From the NCBI GenBank assembly GCA_012934845.2, contig WNNJ02002664.1, positions 124,001-188,000 on the forward strand: 64,000 nt of DNA, written 5' to 3'. Under the pieces are notes generated by a model. The model did no database searches. It saw nothing but the letters and a program-made list of their open reading frames with translations, and had not been told where the DNA came from. Positions 30,241 to 42,236 of the stretch are shown piece by piece (position 1 is the stretch's first letter; each line of letters starts with the position of its first letter). The translations under genes were made by a program, and so were the position numbers. The DNA comes from Pomphorhynchus laevis (Eukaryota; Acanthocephala; Palaeacanthocephala; Echinorhynchida; Pomphorhynchidae).

Positions 30241-31302
30241 TTATTGTGGGATAGGATAGAGACGATTTGAGTAAGGCAGAGGGGAGAAGGGAGAGGTCAA
30301 GATTTCTCCAAGGGCGACGTAGGATAGTAGGTGTGTGAGGAGGATGTGGTTGTGAGTGAGATCAAGGGTGACGAGAAAGTGATCGGATAGACCAGGATCG
30401 AAGATGGACAGTGAGGTGTAAGCAGCAAAATGATCGCGGACAGCGATGATGACGAGTACCCCGCCAAGGATATGTGTAGGGGCAGTGGAGATGGGCTTGT
30501 AGTTATAGTTGGATAGAATGTTGAACTGGATGAACTCGGTAGGAGATGGGCGGTCGAGGCGGATGTTGAAGTCGCCAAGAACGATTGAAGGGATTGAGAA
30601 CAAAGAGCAGTGGGACAGAAGGTCAGCGAGTTCGGTAAAAAATAAGGATGTAGGAGCAGATGAACTAGGACGGTATACAATGGCGAGATCAAGAGTGATC
30701 GGGTTAGAAGAATGACAAGTGAGCAGTTTAAAAGAGCAAGGACTGAAAGGGGAAGTGATTTTGTGAATAGACGCGGGGTGACGGGCAAATACAATAATGC
30801 CGCCATGGTTAGAGAATTTAGAAGGGGATGAGCTGATGGGGCGAGCGAATTCGACTAGTGAGCAACCGGCATAGAGCAAACGGCGGATGGTGAGGTCGTC
30901 AGAATAGGAGTGCTTGGATTCAGTGAGGCAGAAGAGATCGATGGATAGCTTGGTGAATAGGTTGAGGATGAGATCGGATTTATTGAGAATAGATCTAGTG
31001 TTGAGGATGCCGAGGCGGAAGCCGTGTGTGGTGGTGATAGGGGCTAGTGGAGAAGACACATAGGAGAGATTGAGCGCCATCGAATTTTTAGGTGGGTGTT
31101 GACAACCTGAAAATTTCTGTCGATGTTTCGGATGGAGAGAGATGTTTCGCTGTTTTCCTCGCGACGGCGTTTTTCGATGCGGGCAGATGAGAGTTGATTT
31201 CGGAGGGGGTGCGATAGTTGAAAATGCGAGTGGCTGAACAGGACATGAGTTTGAATCGTTGGGAGAGGACAGAGGAAACGTGAGAGCGATGCTTGAAAAC
31301 AA
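30241..31302 (-). pseudogene. LINE E endonuclease region
   Basis: 353 codons open. GILNTRSILNKSDLILNLF, LFCLTESKHS (catalytic Glu), GGIIVFARHPAS, PSIVLGDFNIRLDRPSP (GDFN) and GLSDHFLVTLDLTHNHIL (SDH) appear in order, a complete AP-like endonuclease. The frame ends before the reverse transcriptase, which continues in other frames. Confidence 0.82.
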
Positions 31303-31859
31303 TTTTTACGAGAGGGGACTGGGAATGATTAGATTGAGATTTGTTTAGGCGGATGAATGCAACAGGAGAGATGTTGTTGAAAAAGTATGGTTTATATGCA
31401 GGAGCAAGATACGAGATGATGGATCTGAACGCGGAAACATCGTGGTCGAGACGTGCTTGTTGAGATAAAGAGGTGGAAGGAGTGATATTAGTGACTATGA
31501 CGCAACGATCACGAGAAGAAAAGCATTTCCATAAATGAGGACGAGTAACTTGAATTGGTGAGATCACGATAGGAGAATTGGGAGTTTAGGATATCAAGGG
31601 AGTATGTTTGACAGCGGAAGACAACGAGAATTTGGATAATATAAAGGGTGGTAAGCGATGTGAGGAAAAGTTGAGTGGAAGGATTGTGGAAGTTGGTGGT
31701 GGTGATTTTGATTGAGGGATGTAGATTATTGAGAAACGAGACAGAAGGAAAGAGACGGGGGTGTCGGGAAGGGAATACGTGATTAGAAGTGCATGTGGTG
31801 ACAAGATCAGTGGGTTGACAAAGGACATCAGAAACGACTGGGGTGGTTTGACTAGACAC
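31088..31859 (-). pseudogene. LINE E ORF1 remnant
   Basis: The better frame (31,567-31,088) reads DRCVIVTNITPSTSLSQQ, VAFIRLNKSQSNHSQSPLVK and VLSQRFKLMSCSATRIF, the RRM-like domain pattern seen in the intact LINE's ORF1 (VILANVPES, IALFRLGK, PRLLK). Upstream frames to 31,859 are serine- and threonine-rich with no Cys cluster that I can see. Broken. Confidence 0.6.
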
Positions 31860-31860
31860 G

Positions 31861-32176
31861 TTGGAGGTATGCTAACGATCTCATTATATTGAATGCTAAG
31901 TGCGGACGCATCTCCAAAATTTTACTGAAGTATATTAAATGAAAAAGGCCCTTGATTACTTCCCGATGCGTCAATGTAATTGAAGTGGGACGTCCTTCAC
32001 CTTGTCGAAATCAGAGACGGAAAAATTTCCCTCTCTGCTTCCAGTCTCGACAGGTGAAGTCATTTCCCCACGGGCATTATCTTCATTTCTTAGCGCAAAG
32101 CTCCAATCTTTTTCTATCTTTGGCAGTTTTAAAGAGGCTAATGTCTGCGTCGACGAAGCAATCCGTGTCTTTGATT
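31861..32176. other. Spacer between LINE fragments
   Basis: No clear domain. Short plus frames at 31,952-32,203 are the antisense of the fragment that follows. Confidence 0.3.
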
Positions 32177-32706
32177 TCAGTGCTTTCTAGATTTAGCAAC
32201 TGATGTAGGTTGATTTCGAAGCTCAACAATCTTTGACATAAGTTTTTTTTTTATCAAATCGGTCATCTTATCCATTGATTCTTGGTGCTTGGCATAAACA
32301 AAGGGTAAGAGGTCTGAGTCGGACATCCTGTTATTATTGGCGAAGCACGCATCGGCGAAGCTGGCTGGCTTCATCTGAGCTACCAGATGACGTTTATTGT
32401 AGTTTTTAAAGGAAGCACATTTTCTCGACCAGGCTGGGTGGACTCTCACACAGTTAGAACAGTGCGGGGATCTATCGCATTTTTCTAAATAGTCATCCAG
32501 AGAGCCACATATTCTAAAAGAGCATGGAAGAGGACACATAACTCTAATGTGCACATCTCGGCGGACATTACAATGGGGTAGATCATATAGTCAGTTTCGA
32601 TCAGAGTAAATACCAGATTATGTCCCAGGAAAGGGCTACATTTGGAGTGAGCTAGACACTCGACCACGTCAATCTTGGCAAAACAAAATGCCACGGGAAT
32701 CGTCAA
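32177..32706 (-). pseudogene. LINE ORF1 fragment with CCHC zinc knuckles
   Basis: Leftward, SKCSPFLGHNLVFTLIETD and then RICGSLDDYLEKCDRSPHCS, NCVRVHPAWSRKCASF give consecutive CCHC knuckles, as in ORF1 of I/Jockey-type LINEs. The same protein is found on the plus strand at 34.36-34.9 kb (LINE G), for example NPFLGHNLSFTVV and HPAWSRK. A frame change separates the two pieces here. Confidence 0.7.
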
Positions 32707-32764
32707 TCCTCTCTTCTCTGTAATAAATCTGTTATTTATAATCTTAACAACAATAATAATTTAT

Positions 32765-33700
32765 TTAAAGTGGCAAATGCGTACCAACTGCACGCTTACA
32801 AATCTATTAACTAAAAAACACAACAAAAGTCAAATAGATAAATTTCTTAAATTGTTTAAATGAGATCAGATTTGGCGTTTGAAACATGGTATGAGGTTGA
32901 GTGGCGTATATGAATGGGCAGATGATTCCACGAGAGAGGAGCAGTCACAAGGAAGGAGCGGAAGCTAAAATAGGTAGAGTAGTTTGGGACATGTGGATGA
33001 AGGGAATTACGGGAACGCAAAGAAAAGTAATCAGGACGCGAATTGTCGAGAAAAGGAAAGTTGAAAAATGAAGGAGTAGGAAAAGTTACAAGACGGAAAG
33101 CAATGATAAGAAGACGAATTTGAACACGATAATAAATGGTAGGCAAATCGAGAGAAGCAAGATGGTGAGATGTATGATCAAAACGACGAAGACGGAGGAG
33201 AATTCGGACGGCTGCGTTTACGATGCGTTGTAGTGGAATAAGAGTGGATTTAGGTGAGTTGGAAAATATACTAAGCCAGTAATCAAGTCTTGAGAAAATG
33301 AGAGAAGATATGAGAGTCATACAAGAAGGGAAATCGATTAATCTACGAATTTGACAGAGGTTGCGGAGAATCAAGGTAGATGAGCGTACTTTATCTCTAA
33401 CGAAAGTTTAAGTGAAAGTCGGTTGTCGAAATGCAAGCCTAAGAAAACGAGATTTTCATTGATAGAAAGAATTGTAAAATTTAATGATACGGAGGGTGCT
33501 CTAAGAAGGGGCTTCGAGGAAGGATCCACACTATTTTGGATTTATTAGGATTCAGAGTAAGACGAAGAGAAGAAAGATTATTGAAAATTGAGCCAAGACA
33601 GTTTGAATCAGAAACACTAAGATCATTAATACGATAAGCAGGTGCATGAGCATAGATGAGAATGTCATCAGCATATTGTATAACATGGAAGCTAAATGTA
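32765..33700 (-). mobile_element. LINE F, 5'-truncated relative of LINE E
   Basis: Begins on the right with QYADDILIYAHAPAYR (about 33.69-33.64 kb). The 172-codon C-terminal frame follows (33,374-32,856: RLIDFPSCMTLISSLIF, IVNAAVRILLRLRRFDHTSH, PLSWNHLPIHIRH). It ends with the tail TGTAAGCGTGCAGTTGGTAC, shared with LINE E. 5' truncation at the reverse transcriptase is typical of incomplete LINE insertion. Confidence 0.8.
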
Positions 33701-34300
33701 TGAAATTAAATGTATGTTAAATGCATGAAATTAAATGTAAGTAAAATGTATGTAAGTATTTCAATACTTAAAATCATGTTCAAGTTCTAGAATGTCTTCA
33801 TTTGACGTGTATGTCGGGATGTTGTTGATTTTCAAGGTTGCTTGAATAGGCTTGTATAAGATTTTACAACGACTTGAATGTTTTTATTGAGTCCATTAAA
33901 TCACGGGCAAGCTCAGGGGTGCAAAATGATATCCTAACCTCTACCCACTAATATTTTATTAAATGAAAAATAACTCTTTATTTGAAACGTGCAGAGAACT
34001 CCCTAAGAAGGAAGATGTTGAAAACGTTGTTCCTTGGTAGAGATTCCGTAAATTTAATAGAAATTAAGTTTGTCAGTTTAAGTGCAGGGGGAAGTGTTCC
34101 CTGCTCATCAATATATCCAGTAGACAACAAACCACTTATCTTGTCTGCAATAAGACGATGTTGTTGCTTTGAGCCAGTATTTGCTGGTGATTGGCAGTTT
34201 TATGCATATTTGTCAAATCCTTCGATCGTCCGAGCATGTTGTTATTCAATGATTTTTTGAAAACGAATAATGGGCTAAATGACTAGTTATGAAATGCCAT
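33701..34300. other. Spacer with no recognised gene
   Basis: Contains a short AAATGTATG-type repeat (33.69-33.76 kb) and a 92-codon plus frame (33,982-34,260) without resemblance to anything known to me. It may be the 5' part of LINE G. Confidence 0.3.
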
Positions 34301-36930
34301 GTTATTAAACGTTTACAACAAAAAGCGAAGAAAAAAAACGAGGATCAAAGAAAAGCAATAAAATGCATTTTTCTGGAAATGCAGATACAATCTCAAAGAT
34401 AAGTGGAACAATCATGTATAAGCATTATCAGGCTTCGATCAAGATAAACAACATATCACACTTTCTATCTGGAGATGATTTAAAGAAGCTAGAAAATGAA
34501 TATGATATTTCCAATGTCCGCTTAGTCACGGGGGAGGATGGCCTTTTTTATTCCCGTGACGTCCGGCTCAACTTACATAATCCACGCCCATTCTCCAGCG
34601 AATAACGTATGTAACCCTTTTTTGGGTCATAATTTATCCTTCACAGTGGTTAACTTTGACGGACTGACTTTCCCGATTGTAATTCATGTCACAAATGGGG
34701 CAGGTATTGGGCCTCGAAATGCTCTCTTCCTAGGAGGTGTGGAGTCTGTGGTTCCTCTGAGGATCATACTGGCGATAAGTGTGAAAAGCCGCCACATTGC
34801 ATTAACTGTGACGAGAACCATCCTGCATGGTCCAGAAAGTGAATCCTCATTAAATCATAAAAAACAGGTGTTGCGGACCTCATGCCCTTCCGGCTAACTT
34901 TCCCGAAGCGGCCAAATCTAATTACAACGATATTATATAGACGCAGACGGAAAAAATAAAGATCATAGATGCAAGGCAACAAGCCAACATGCAGGAACTA
35001 CTTGAACTTATTCTACACTTATCCACAAAGCTAGACGAAGTATGGACACTTCCTGTGACTACTTCAAAGACAAAAAAGGCCCATTACTCAAATAAAGAAA
35101 TGTATCCTTACAAAGCCTTGTTTCATTCAAACTGGCGAAAAAATAAAAAGGATAGGAACTATCGGCGGTTTCCACGGGAAATGAAGATAACACTGTGGGC
35201 AAGTATCTTTACCTAGCCTGGCCGAGTGTGAGAGGGCAACCTTCTCACCTCTAGTCCTGACTAGGAGGAGGCATCCCGTGGAATTCGGGAGGTGCTTCCG
35301 CCTTTAACCTTTTATCTGGTAGAGATGCAGATGTTATAGTCCTTCACGAGTCGCGGTCTATCCGTCTTCCTCATGACATTATTCGATTTATCCCTAAGCA
35401 CATCTACACCCACTTTACTCCGTATATAACCTTTCCACACTCCTCTTTATCTCAAGGTCTTTTAACCCTAGTCAAGCGCTCCTTAATATCATCCCTCTTA
35501 CTGAACTTTTCTTGTCCAGCCCTGTGTTGTTTAGCTATATCACTCTGTAAAAACGGTAAACGCATCAGCATTACCAATGTCTATATATGACCGAGATAAA
35601 TTCACAAGAACCGTGACCTCCTCGATCGTATATTAGGCAGCGGTTATGACATGTTACTTGGTGACTTCAACGGCAGAATTGATCGTTGGACTAATGCAGC
35701 AGTCCGCATAGCCTGGAACGACTTTCTTATTCACAAACCACCTCCCCCCACCTTTCATTGCTCAACAACTAATTTTCTCCTCTACATTTTACTTCTACAT
35801 AAGATATGGTTGTTGAAACCCATCTGTATTGAGCAGTCGCGACAACAACAGACCACCTCTCATGGCCTAATTCGATGATGGTTAGGCTGCTTACAAGGAA
35901 GTTTCACTTTGATACAATTAGAGTGGCCTTCTTTCAGGCAGCTATCCAACTCTTACTAGAATTGGTAATAAGAGTTTGACCAAATTTAATTCCTACCTTT
36001 CTTCGCAAGCTACCGCGTTCCTTTCGACTACTTAAATATTTTGTAGCATTTAAAATGCTACATATATGTATCATTTTTTAATCCTATAAAGGTCGAATAT
36101 ACAATCCCATTCCAACAAAAATTAAGGTCCTAGCTAAAATGCTACACCTTCTTAATCTCTCTTTTTTCCGCCAGACAGGTCCTCTCGAATGAATACTAGA
36201 ACACTAGATATAGGTTGCAGCTTAGTAGAGATAGGGCGAGCATTGTTTGCCTTAACCCTTCTCAGTATTCTTTTGGAAGATATTCAAGGAGAAGTTTGTC
36301 TGCAGGAAGGAGAGAACCTTGGGTTTGATCGGTAGCATAGGCCTCAACAAAGTTGTGCAGGAGTTACTGCCTTTCACAAATTATGGATCCACTCAGTCCT
36401 CCAACCAATCCCGTTATAGGGTGACTTCAGGAGCAAGGACCTATCTGTCACAGATATCCTAAACTCCCGGGGACCTTTTTCGGGCACCTCCAAATCCCAT
36501 GCGCCACTATTCACTCATGTCTGTCAGCTTTCGACAGATAATTAGAGAAAGGAGGTCGCCATCACAATGCTTTTAGCCTTACCGTCCGATGTTGCCACCA
36601 TCAACATTAGCTGACGAATATTTTTTTCATAAAAGAGATCGTTTACATGCCCTAAATACCCATAGCCCATTTCGATTCAAAACTCCCTCTTCTCTATCTA
36701 GGAAAAGCGCTTGTGCGTAGAATCCGCGACCATCTAAGTATGCATAATTTGATCCCACTAAGTTTTCACGAGTTCGTCAAAGGTCGCTTAGTCCGTTCAG
36801 CCATATGCGAAAGCCTTGGTTTTCTCTTGATAACAATCATCAGCTTGCTGTAGTTGTTTCCCTTGATTTTTCCGCTGCGTTTGACCTTACTTCCATTAGG
36901 ATAAAACCTTACTAACACCCAAACCTTACT
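34300..36930 (+). mobile_element. LINE G, I/Jockey-like, decayed
   Basis: ORF1 lies at about 34.36-34.98 kb with three CCHC knuckles in one frame (CHKWGRYWASKC, CGVCGSSEDHTGDKC, CINCDENHPAWSRK). The endonuclease region is at 35.33-35.70 kb (ADVIVLHESRSIRLPHD and MLLGDFNGRIDRW). A reverse transcriptase remnant follows near 36.84-36.90 kb (AVVVSLDFSAAFD, motif A). The copy has many stops and seems to end inside the reverse transcriptase. It is a different clade from the CR1-like LINEs because its ORF1 has retroviral-type knuckles. Confidence 0.7.
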
Positions 36931-37362
36931 AACATGGTAGAACCTGAGTTAGTTTAGCTTTGAGCTTCGCGGGACATGATACAGCTTAGAGCCATGATAT
37001 TCACTTTTAAGGGCTAGGGCAATACTCTACTCAAACCTGTCTAACATGATAGAAGTTATGTTAGCATAGCCTTGAGGACCAATCTACTCATAACGTACGC
37101 TGCTAATTAAAAAGCTTCCTCTGAGTATGTTGCAAAAGGAAGAGTGAATCATACGAAGACGATCAATGATCGATATGCAAAATATTTACAAAGTCTAAAA
37201 CGAGATATTTAATATTCTATAGTAAACGTTTGTTTCTATGTGAGCAATATGAAATATTATAATCTTTCTGAAAAAATGTACAAAAACCTTAGGATTCTAA
37301 ATTTTGTAAATATTTTTAAAATAAATACTGAACCAGACAAAGACGAGCAACCTGCAACGTAT
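36931..37362. other. Spacer, nothing recognised
   Basis: Includes two similar ACCTTACTAACA and CTAACATGRTAGAA blocks (36.91-37.05 kb), which may be a short decayed repeat. No gene. Confidence 0.3.
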
Positions 37363-38020
37363 TTGCTTTCGATCTACCCCTTGAGGGGGAGATTGGGCAA
37401 GTCTTTAAGAAGAAGCTCGACGCCATGTTATAATTCACATGTTATAATATGAAAATTTGTCGTAAATTTTAAATTAAATAACTTTTTTACTAAACCATGT
37501 GAATTTTAAAAAGGGTTAAAATTGTAAGAACAATTCAGATTTTTAAAATTATATGCTTAATCATTATCTTGTTCTTTTGAAATATCAAGCAAAAGTTGTT
37601 TATATTATTGAAATTATTTGATTTTTTATTTTATTAAAAAATAAATAAAATTATTTTTTTAGTGCTCCAACTGATTTCTCTAGTTAATCTTTAGATTAAA
37701 AGCTTATCATTATATCGTGAAATTAAAAAATTTCAAATAATTCAAAATCTTTTTTAAATAATCTTTTTTCTCGACGCCATCCCTAATCAAGTGTCATTCT
37801 GGAGAGCGCCATCGCTTCGATATTATGATCCAAGCGCTAGTTATCGATGCGTCAAGCATCTTCAAAAAGACCTCGCCTCCTACCCCCATGAAGAGGGAAA
37901 TATTAAAACAATATCGATCCCTCTTCCCCATGAAAAGAGGGATTAAGGATTTATTTTTGGACTAGTAAAATATACCTTTAATCCTCTTCCCCATGAATCT
38001 TTTCAACGAGAAAAGATATT
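37363..38020 (+). repeat. Repeat R2 interrupted by a 343-bp insert with 11-bp flanking duplication
   Basis: R2 (as at 1.32-1.73 kb) is split: CTCGACGCCAT at 37,416-37,426 is repeated at 37,770-37,780, and the 343 bp between are a partial copy of the 480-bp repeat. The uninterrupted R2 copy at 1.38-1.40 kb reads straight through this point (CAACGCCATCC). This looks like insertion with an 11-bp target duplication. Confidence 0.7.
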
Positions 38021-38248
38021 GCTTTTCTTGGAGACTATCGATCCCCGTTCCCTATCTGCCTTTTCTCCAAGAAAATCTTTTGATTTTCTTTGATAAAAAA
38101 TGATTGTAAAAATTATAGTACAAACGATTGTAACATTTATTATCAAATTTTAGCATGTAATGTGGGGTAGCATTGAAGAAGATTTGATTACGAAAGTAAA
38201 CTTAAAGTGTGGTAAATACGATTGTCATTTTCTGAACATGATAACGGT

Positions 38249-38335
38249 AGTTAGTGAAATATCAAAAATAATTTCGTGTTTTTTTGATAAAGCTCCAATA
38301 ATTATTTATCAAGAATAGATTATTATCAACTATTG
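38249..38335 (+). repeat. Half copy of the TTAA-flanked MITE
   Basis: AGCTCCAATAAT, TTTATC-A-AATAGATTATTATCAACTAT matches the right half of the MITE at 42,237-42,445. Confidence 0.6.
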
Positions 38336-38499
38336 AAAATACGATTGTTATCACATTAAAATCTTTTTTAAAAATGAGCGGAATTTATTCCAGATCAAAT
38401 TCCAATATTAAATAATGTTTCAATAAAATGCGCATGTGCTTTTATCTACATATTGAATTAGAGTATAAATATATGTATATGATCGTTTTACAATTTAGT

Positions 38500-39870
38500 A
38501 TAAAAACGTTCAAATATGCACATGTTATAAAATGAAATTTGTCGTAAATTCAAAATTAAATACTTATTTTACTAAAATATCTAAATTCAAATAACAAAAA
38601 TTTATACTCGTCAGAACAGTTAAGATTTTTGAAATTATATTCTTAATCATAATATTGTCCTCTTTTAAATTTCAAGCAATTTTTGTTTATATAAGTTATA
38701 TTATTTAATTTTTAATTTTATTAAAAAAAATTATAATTAATTTTTTAGTGCTTTAACTGATTTTTCCAAATAATCTTTGGATTAAAAGCTTAACAGTACG
38801 TAGTATATTGTGAAATTAAAAAATTTCAAATTATTCAAAATTGGTTTTAAAAAAGGCGTAATTTCTTCCCGATCAACTTTCAAACGTTAAATAATGTTTC
38901 AATAAAATGTACATGTTGTTTTATCTACATATTGAATTAAAGTATAAATATATGTATACGTTCGTTTTACAATTTAGAATAAAAAAACGTAAAAATATGT
39001 ACATGTTATAATATGAAAATATGTCGTAAATTCAATATTAAATAACTATTTTACTAAAATATGTGAATTCAAATAAATAAACGTTTTTACTCATTATAAC
39101 AACTTAGATTTTTAAAATAATATTCTTAATCATAATCTTGTCCTTTTTAAATTTCAAGAAAAATTTGTTTATATGAGTGAAATTATTTAATTTTTAATTT
39201 TATTAAAAAATAATTAAAATTATTTTTTTAGTGCTTTAACTGATTTCTTCAAATAATCTTTAGATTAAAAGCTCATTATTACGTAGTATATTGTGGAATT
39301 TAAACATATTGAATAATTTTTTAATCTTTTTTAAAAATGAGCGTGATTTCTTCCCGATCAAATTTTAATATTAAATAATTTATTAATAAAATGTACATGT
39401 GATTTTATCTACATATTGAATTAAAGTATAAATGTATTTATACGATCGTTTGACGATTTAGAATAAAAATACCTACAAATATGCACATGTTATGATACGA
39501 AAATTTTTTGTAAAATACTAAAATATATAAATTTAAATAAAAAAAAACATTTTCACTTCTCAGAACAATTTAGATTTTCGAAATTATATTCTTAATCATA
39601 ATCTTGTCCTTTCAAAATTTTAAGCAATATTGGTTTATATGAGTGAGAATTTTTAATTTTTAATTATATTAAAAAATAATTAAAATTAATTTTTTAGTGC
39701 TTTAGCTGATTTTTCCAAATAATCTTTAGATTAAAAGCTTATCATTACAACTAATTTTGTGAAATAAGTTGATTTTACTGATTTAACTGATTTTACCCAA
39801 AAAAAAATTTTTAGATTAAAAGTGTATTATTACATAGTATATTGTGAAATAAAAAATTTTCAAAACGTTC
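38500..39870 (+). repeat. ~480-bp satellite, about three tandem units
   Basis: The landmark ACATGTTATAATATGAAAAT-like block recurs near 38,520, 38,998 and 39,482, a period of about 480 bp. Each unit also has TTTTTTAGTGCTTTAACTGA and AATCTTTAGATTAAAAGCTT. Units differ by many substitutions and small gaps, so the array is old. A partial insert copy lies at 37,427-37,769 and an inverted copy at 845-1285. Confidence 0.85.
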
Positions 39871-40030
39871 TTTTACTCCAAGCAATCAAGACACTAAAGT
39901 CTTCGTATCATGCCATAATCATCACCGATTATTTCATTAAATGGTTTTATATATTCTGTATTTTTCAATGTCAAATATGTAGCTTGACCAAACAGTTGGC
40001 TTTTACCGTTCTATTTGAATACTATAGCTA
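39870..40030 (+). mobile_element. Fragment of an LTR-element integrase, fossil
   Basis: The peptide IITDYFIKWFYI followed by LTKQLAFTVLFEYYS resembles the VTDYFTKWIEA part of Gypsy-type integrases. Only this short piece is visible; it is old and isolated. Confidence 0.4.
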
Positions 40031-41237
40031 AACAAGATTAGCGACAAAATTTTAATTTGAATGTGTCACAAGATTCTCTTTACCGTTGTTAAAATCGTTG
40101 TTATAAAGATCAGAAAGTTACATTTTTGGGAGTAAAACGGGTGTGTATACTTTGGTAAAAATTAAGTACTGATCTAAGATGATTAGAATGACCTAATATG
40201 TATCAGATTACTAAGGTTTAGATGACCTAGATGCTTGGATTGATTTTTACTTCTAACGGACAATAACGTATATATCTATACCCGACAAAATCGACGGGCA
40301 GAAGTTTTTCATTAATTTAGTCTTTTCGCCTGATATGTTGCAGATGTCGCTAAAGCGATGCTGATACTTTGATATTATTTTCCTTTTCTCAACATTTTTA
40401 ATCTTAAAATATTTTTCTGGCATATTTGCACTTATCTACTACACCTGAAAACTATCTAGAAATTTCATAGAATTTGTACTATTTGTTCTGAGAACAATTA
40501 CCGGAATTCTTTCATTGACCCTAACTGTTACGATAAAAGTTATTGTTATACTTTATGAGGTTTCTCCAAACTCCGTGGCCTTTTTCAAAATATTAAGGCC
40601 GGTAATTTGTAAAATGCCTAGGTATTTGCTCAAATCGTTAAACTTAGTTGTTTTGCGTGCTGGAGGTTGATGTTATAAAGTGAGAGACAAGTTATGCAAA
40701 TTAAACAAAATAGATATTCAAAACTAAAAAATTAACGTATGGATATTTTACCAAGAGAAATTACACTCAAAAATTTAATCAAAGATATTAAATATTGTAA
40801 ATTTTTATATTTAAAATAAAATTTTGTAAATAAATAATATTTTTATTTTTATTTTAAAAATTACATGTATTACCTGTAATCAGAAATTTTCATAATTATC
40901 AGAATGAAATTAAATTCAATTAAAGTTTTTAAGTTATTTTTTTTTCAATCCAATAAACAGTAAAAGCAGTTTTAAACGTATGTAATTTTAAAATGCATGT
41001 AAGAGAAATATCACGGGTAACATTACAGTAGAACGAACAGCTTGTTTATAAATATTTTTTTATAAAACAATGGTTTGACCTTCCTAGATCTTCCGATTCC
41101 TGCATTATTTGGTTCGTCATTTTTCGAATAATAGTAATTGCAGTATTTTATTGCAATCGTTTTCTGGGGCATTTACAAAAACCGCAAAGGAAGGTAAGAT
41201 ATGCTGTTTTACTATTTGCAAAATAATCTTGAATTAG
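40031..41237. other. Upstream region of the phosphatase exons; possible LINE tail and a possible exon
   Basis: GGAGGTTGATGTTA near 40.67 kb matches the tail of LINE D, so 40.5-40.72 kb is probably a short LINE remnant. At 41,144-41,193 a 50-base open stretch lies between TTGCAG and GTAAGA splice signals and would read YFIAIVFWGIYKNRKG in one frame, faintly like the IQ motif that begins PPEF proteins (W..YK.R). Its phase does not fit the next exon, so I do not call it. Confidence 0.3.
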
Positions 41238-41359
41238 AATTTTTGCTGTTCCCTTTGCTGAATGATGACGATTTTGAACACAGCAATTTGTTTGAAGTTT
41301 CATTTGCCCAAGGAGATATTGCAATTATTCAATATATTGACGCTGTTAAGAAACATCTT
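41238..41359 (+). CDS. PPEF: PPEF exon a: FPL segment before the catalytic domain
   Basis: Reads FLLFPLLNDDDFEH...GDIAIIQYIDAVKKHL. The FPL segment and the acidic residues after it match the region that leads into the catalytic domain in PPEF proteins. The acceptor is GAATTAG and the donor GTAAGT at 41,360. The exon starts with two bases of a split codon and ends in phase 0. The start is the least sure boundary, since the pyrimidine tract is weak. Confidence 0.6.
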
Positions 41360-41449
41360 GTAAGTTTCTTTCGCGGTTTAAAATTTGTTATAATCAGCTT
41401 TTTACTTAATTATAAAATTGTTTAATATAAATAGTAATGAATTGTTGTG

Positions 41450-42131
41450 ATTTATTAGGAGTAAATTAGAAACACTTTTGAGATAGAATCTAAAGCAAGT
41501 GGCAGCAGGAAAACTGCAAAAGAACAGAATGTGTAATTTGGTTTATTTTACATCTATTTGATATCGTGTTCATTAAATACGCATTAGTTTTTATCAATTG
41601 AATTAGTTTACTATCGTTACATTAATAGAATAATTGAGATACAATAATATTCTAGAAATATATAAAAGTTGAAATACAACACTTTTCTGACTCAATATTA
41701 TGCATTCGAAATTATTAATGTATTTGTGTTTATTAAAGTAAATAAATGTTCAAATTAATGTGTACATACAAGATGGCGAGAAACACTAATTAATCTTAGA
41801 TGATATTTAAGCATTCAATATGCATATATTTTCCTTTATATTCTTTGATATTTGAATATTATTTGTGTAAATTATAATTTGAATATGATTTGTGATATTT
41901 ATAATTTGAATAAGATTTGTGTTTTTAGCTGTCCCATCATCAAGCATTTATCGATGAGATCTACCATTGGTAAAATCAATGCTCTTAATCGACCATCTAT
42001 TTTAATAAAATGACATGTTAAGGAGTAAGATTTGTGCAGCTATATACAAATCTTACTTATTAATTAATATTCAAATATATATTTTTTCAGTATATTTCAA
42101 TATTTTTCAGTGTTTCTCAAATCCAAATTTT
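41450..42131 (+). repeat. ~680-bp duplicated segment, copy 1 (intron)
   Basis: From TGATTTATTAGGAGTAAATT to AAATCCAAATTTTCC it is almost identical to 47,502-48,186. It ends with CAGTGTTTCTCAAATCC, 14 bases of which equal the left end of the hAT element at 5211. It has no coding capacity. Confidence 0.9.
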
Positions 42132-42236
42132 CCGTTTTTGTATTTTTTTGTTTTTAATTTGACACTATCTAAAAGGAAATATTTACATTATTATGATAAT
42201 GATAATAATGTTACATCATAATATTATATTATTTAA

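Larger units (their letters stand above)
28140..31860 (-). mobile_element. LINE E, CR1/L2-like, long but broken
   Basis: Leftward order: ORF1 remnants (31.86-31.09 kb), endonuclease (31.30-30.24 kb), reverse transcriptase (30.05-28.9 kb) and C-terminal region (28.7-28.19 kb), then the tail CGTGCCGG-CGTACGCTTACA. The plus strand is strikingly purine-rich over the whole 3.7 kb, so the proteins are rich in Ser, Pro, Leu and Thr. This sets it apart from the other LINEs here and marks a separate lineage. Frames are broken at many points. Confidence 0.8.

Noticed and set aside
41144-41193. IQ-motif exon of PPEF
   Set aside because: Splice signals and W..YK.R pattern are suggestive, but its phase does not join to the next exon.
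42015-42221. 68-74-codon frames in the duplicated segment (also 48,069-48,293)
   Set aside because: The two near-identical copies give different C-termini and no family match; non-coding repeat.
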